Below, piece by piece: positions 15,458 to 17,278 of a DNA stretch of 17,278 nt; position 1 is the stretch's first letter, and every line of letters begins with the position of its first letter. The notes under the pieces were generated by a model. That model had not been told where the DNA came from and did not search any database. It saw only the letters and a list, made by a program, of their open reading frames with translations. This DNA comes from Burkholderiales bacterium (lineage in GTDB: Bacteria; Pseudomonadota; Gammaproteobacteria; Burkholderiales; Burkholderiaceae_C), in the NCBI GenBank assembly GCA_006227785.1, contig SBFU01000273.1, positions 1-17,278 on the forward strand. Direction: 5' to 3'. Both the position numbers and the translations under genes were made by a program.

Positions 15458-16371
15458 GGCAGCTGGCGGGCGTCGCGAATGCCCCGTTGCAGGCTGGCCC
15501 AGTAATCACGACGCTGATCCGAGGTGGCCAGCAGGTAGAGGGTCTTGAGGAAAAAGCGGATACGGTCCTTGAGCACCCAGCCGTGGGGCGCGTAGGCCTG
15601 CCGGTGCAGGTGCAGCCGGTTGCGTGTGGAGTAGTAATAGCGCAGGGCGCTGTGTTCCACCACCAGTCCCTTGCGCACCAGGAGGCGGTCACTGGCGAGC
15701 CCGATGCGGTGGTGCAGCCGGGCCTGGTCGGTCCCATAGAGCAGGAAACCCCGGTTCAGCGCCCGGAAGCACCATTCCAGGTCGACGTTGTCGATGAAAT
15801 AGTCCTCGCGCATCGGGCCGACGGCCTTCAGCGCGGACATCGACACCAGGCAGCCCGAGGTGATGAGAAAACCTGTCCGGATCAGCCCGGAGCTCCCGGG
15901 CAGCGTACGCTCGCGCCGGTCAAACGCGGTGTCGAAGGTTCGGAAGGGGATGCGTCTGCCGGTCTCGGGTACGACCAGACGGGGTCCGATGGCCGCCACC
16001 GGCCGGTCTGAGCGGGTCGCAGCCTCCTGCCACGCCGCCAGCATCTGTTCGCAGAAATCGTCATCGATGCCGCTGTCCTGGTCGAACAGAAAGGCCATTG
16101 GGTAGCCCAACTCCTCGGCGCGTGACAGACCCGCGTTCAGTGCCGCGGCCTGGCCGATGTTGTTCTCGAGTGCCAGCACGGCCTTGAGGTGCGTGTGCCG
16201 CTCAGCCGCCTCTTTGATGGCGGCCGCGTTGGCGGACGCGTTGTCGACCACCAGGAAATCGCAGCCGTTGCGGTCCAGTTGCTCCAGCAGCCGGGTCAGC
16301 TCGGGCAGGTCCGGATGGAAGGTGACCACGATGGCACAGGCCATGCTGGGCGAATCGACGGCAGCGCGCAT
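15454..16371 (-). CDS. Family 2 glycosyltransferase, rhamnosyltransferase-like (RfbF/RfbN type)
   Basis: The 305-residue GT2 enzyme begins ACAIVVTFHPDLPELTRLL after a short leader. It has VVDNAS (41-46), ENNIGQAAALNAG, the metal-binding FDQDSGID (D97, D99), TSGCLVSMSALKAVG and FIDNVDLEWCFRALNRGF with the base-region Asp residues. The C-terminal RYYYSTRNRLHL is typical of RfbF-like rhamnosyltransferases, which use dTDP-rhamnose. I kept the ATG at 16371, 9 bases after the upstream stop; an in-frame ATG at 16344 gives a nine-residue shorter protein starting just before the first beta strand, and neither has a strong ribosome site. It overlaps the following gene by ATGA. Confidence 0.92.
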   Translation of the reverse strand: MRAAVDSPSMACAIVVTFHPDLPELTRLLEQLDRNGCDFLVVDNASANAAAIKEAAERHTHLKAVLALENNIGQAAALNAGLSRAEELGYPMAFLFDQDSGIDDDFCEQMLAAWQEAATRSDRPVAAIGPRLVVPETGRRIPFRTFDTAFDRRERTLPGSSGLIRTGFLITSGCLVSMSALKAVGPMREDYFIDNVDLEWCFRALNRGFLLYGTDQARLHHRIGLASDRLLVRKGLVVEHSALRYYYSTRNRLHLHRQAYAPHGWVLKDRIRFFLKTLYLLATSDQRRDYWASLQRGIRDARQLP

Positions 16372-16380
16372 GGCCCGGAC

Positions 16381-17278
16381 TCAGTCCTTCCAATTCAGCG
16401 AGAAGTCGCCGGATCGGGACAGGTTCGGGTTGTAGGCCGGGTCGGGCAGCAGAGCGCCCCATTTGGTGTTCCATTGCCGTCTCCGGGCACCGAACCAGCC
16501 CAGCTCGCTCAGCAGGTTGACGCGGCCCGAATACACCGGGTCGTCGAACTCGAGGTCAACGTAGGGCAGCCAGACGTTGCTCAGGCCTCGGCGATCGAGT
16601 TCAAGACACTTGTCGACCAGGCTCAGGCCGCCAGGGAAATCGGGTGTGAGCGGGCCCAGGTCGGCCAACACCGGCCGCCGGACCAGCAGCAAGGCGGCCG
16701 ACAAGGCGCGGAAGGACTGCTGCAGAGCGCCGCGGCCCGCGTAGCCATGCGAATTGCGCGGCTTGGTCTTGTGCAGGTAGACGGCACGCCCCTCGTCGGT
16801 GAACAGGATGCCACCGTGGTCCATGTGCCCTCTGGCGTTGTGCACACGGGGGGCCACAAAACCCACGCGTTCCTGCGCGGCCAGCCGCACCAGCTCTTCC
16901 AGCCAGGCGTCGCTGAAACGGTCGAACAGGACGGTGCAGATGCCGACAAAATGGGCCTGGACCAGGGGCAGGGCGGCATTGACGCGTTCACAGACCGGCA
17001 GACCCGGCTGGGCATGGATCAGCTCGATCCGGACCTGTGCCTCGGGCGGCAGGCCGGAGAGCAGCTGCTCGGTTGTGGCGTGCCCGGACATGCACACGAC
17101 GAACTCCAGATCGACCTGGCCACGCGACCGCCACATGGCGGCGATCAGGTCTGCGACGCGGGCGGCCGGTGCGTCCAGCGCGATCAGCATGCCCACCCTG
17201 GCCCCCTGGGCGGGCAAGGAGTAGCGGACCCGGTTGAGGAAAGGCAGTTCGGGTGCAGGCAGGACCTCGGCCACCTGC
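16381..17278 (-). CDS. C-terminal part of a large glycosyltransferase, catalytically degenerate GT2 domain (partial, runs off the right edge)
   Basis: The frame is open to the window edge. The GTG at 17274 is not a likely start: the sequence before the domain (PFLNRVRYSLPAQGARV) looks like the linker found inside large multi-domain glycosyltransferases, which leads into VSIIIPT-type GT2 domains. The GT2 fold can be followed: DLEFVVCMSG, HFVGICTVLFDRFSDAWLEELV, VGFVAPRVHNARGHMDHGGILF, LSAALLLVRRPVLADLG and LVDKCLELDRRGLSNVWLPYVDLEFDD. The C-terminus has the familiar DPAYNPNLSRSGDFSLNW ending. The usual NND/DXD metal motif is replaced by CTVLFDRF, and the late His-x-Glu-Ser region by EFDDP. The domain may therefore be structural rather than catalytic. 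It is the upstream neighbour of the two rhamnosyltransferase-like genes. Confidence 0.8.
   Translation of the reverse strand, partial: QVAEVLPAPELPFLNRVRYSLPAQGARVGMLIALDAPAARVADLIAAMWRSRGQVDLEFVVCMSGHATTEQLLSGLPPEAQVRIELIHAQPGLPVCERVNAALPLVQAHFVGICTVLFDRFSDAWLEELVRLAAQERVGFVAPRVHNARGHMDHGGILFTDEGRAVYLHKTKPRNSHGYAGRGALQQSFRALSAALLLVRRPVLADLGPLTPDFPGGLSLVDKCLELDRRGLSNVWLPYVDLEFDDPVYSGRVNLLSELGWFGARRRQWNTKWGALLPDPAYNPNLSRSGDFSLNWKD

Noticed and set aside
1..17278. Mobile elements, CRISPR arrays, tRNA or rRNA genes, phage or toxin-antitoxin genes
   Set aside because: I saw no transposase, integrase, regularly spaced repeats, cloverleaf-type sequences or small paired genes. Nearly all of the sequence is taken up by the genes listed.

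Overview
The window looks like part of the chromosome of a high-GC betaproteobacterium, probably Burkholderiales. That placement rests on base composition, codon use and the protein style, and I cannot name a genus. Most of it is a surface-polysaccharide (O-antigen) locus of the ABC-transporter type. No rRNA, tRNA, CRISPR array, insertion sequence or phage gene was seen.

Left block (1-3534). A predicted NAD(P)-dependent oxidoreductase with a C-terminal SAF domain (COG4091-like) is on the minus strand. It is divergent from an OmpR-type response regulator and a QseC/TctE-like histidine kinase on the plus strand, which overlap by ATGA. The 250-base divergent region holds a CTTAA-N6-CTTAA element that matches PmrA/BasR/QseB-type boxes, so autoregulation and control of the oxidoreductase are plausible.

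Right block (3545-17278). All genes are on the minus strand, in one tightly packed run entering from the right edge. In transcription order they are: the C-terminal end of a large, catalytically degenerate glycosyltransferase; two GT2 rhamnosyltransferase-like enzymes; rfbB, rfbD, rfbA and rfbC (dTDP-L-rhamnose synthesis); wzm and wzt (O-polysaccharide ABC exporter, Wzt with a C-terminal carbohydrate-binding-type extension); a multidomain methyltransferase; a membrane-anchored GT2; an acyltransferase-3 membrane protein; an SDR reductase/epimerase; and a small polyprenyl-phosphate sugar-1-phosphate transferase. Many junctions are ATGA or GTGA overlaps. The run ends against the kinase gene in a small palindrome containing both stop codons.

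How the genes may work together (inference): the last two genes would make and load a primer sugar such as QuiNAc or FucNAc on undecaprenyl phosphate. The rfb enzymes supply dTDP-rhamnose and the GT2 enzymes extend the chain. The methyltransferase would cap the finished chain, and Wzt/Wzm would recognise the cap and export the chain. The acyltransferase would add acyl groups. The most interesting protein is the methyltransferase. After its SAM domain it carries an aminoglycoside-kinase-like catalytic loop (D-x4-N, then I-D) and a coiled-coil/basic tail. This is the layout of the chain terminator WbdD of E. coli O9a, but in a compact and divergent form directly after wzt.
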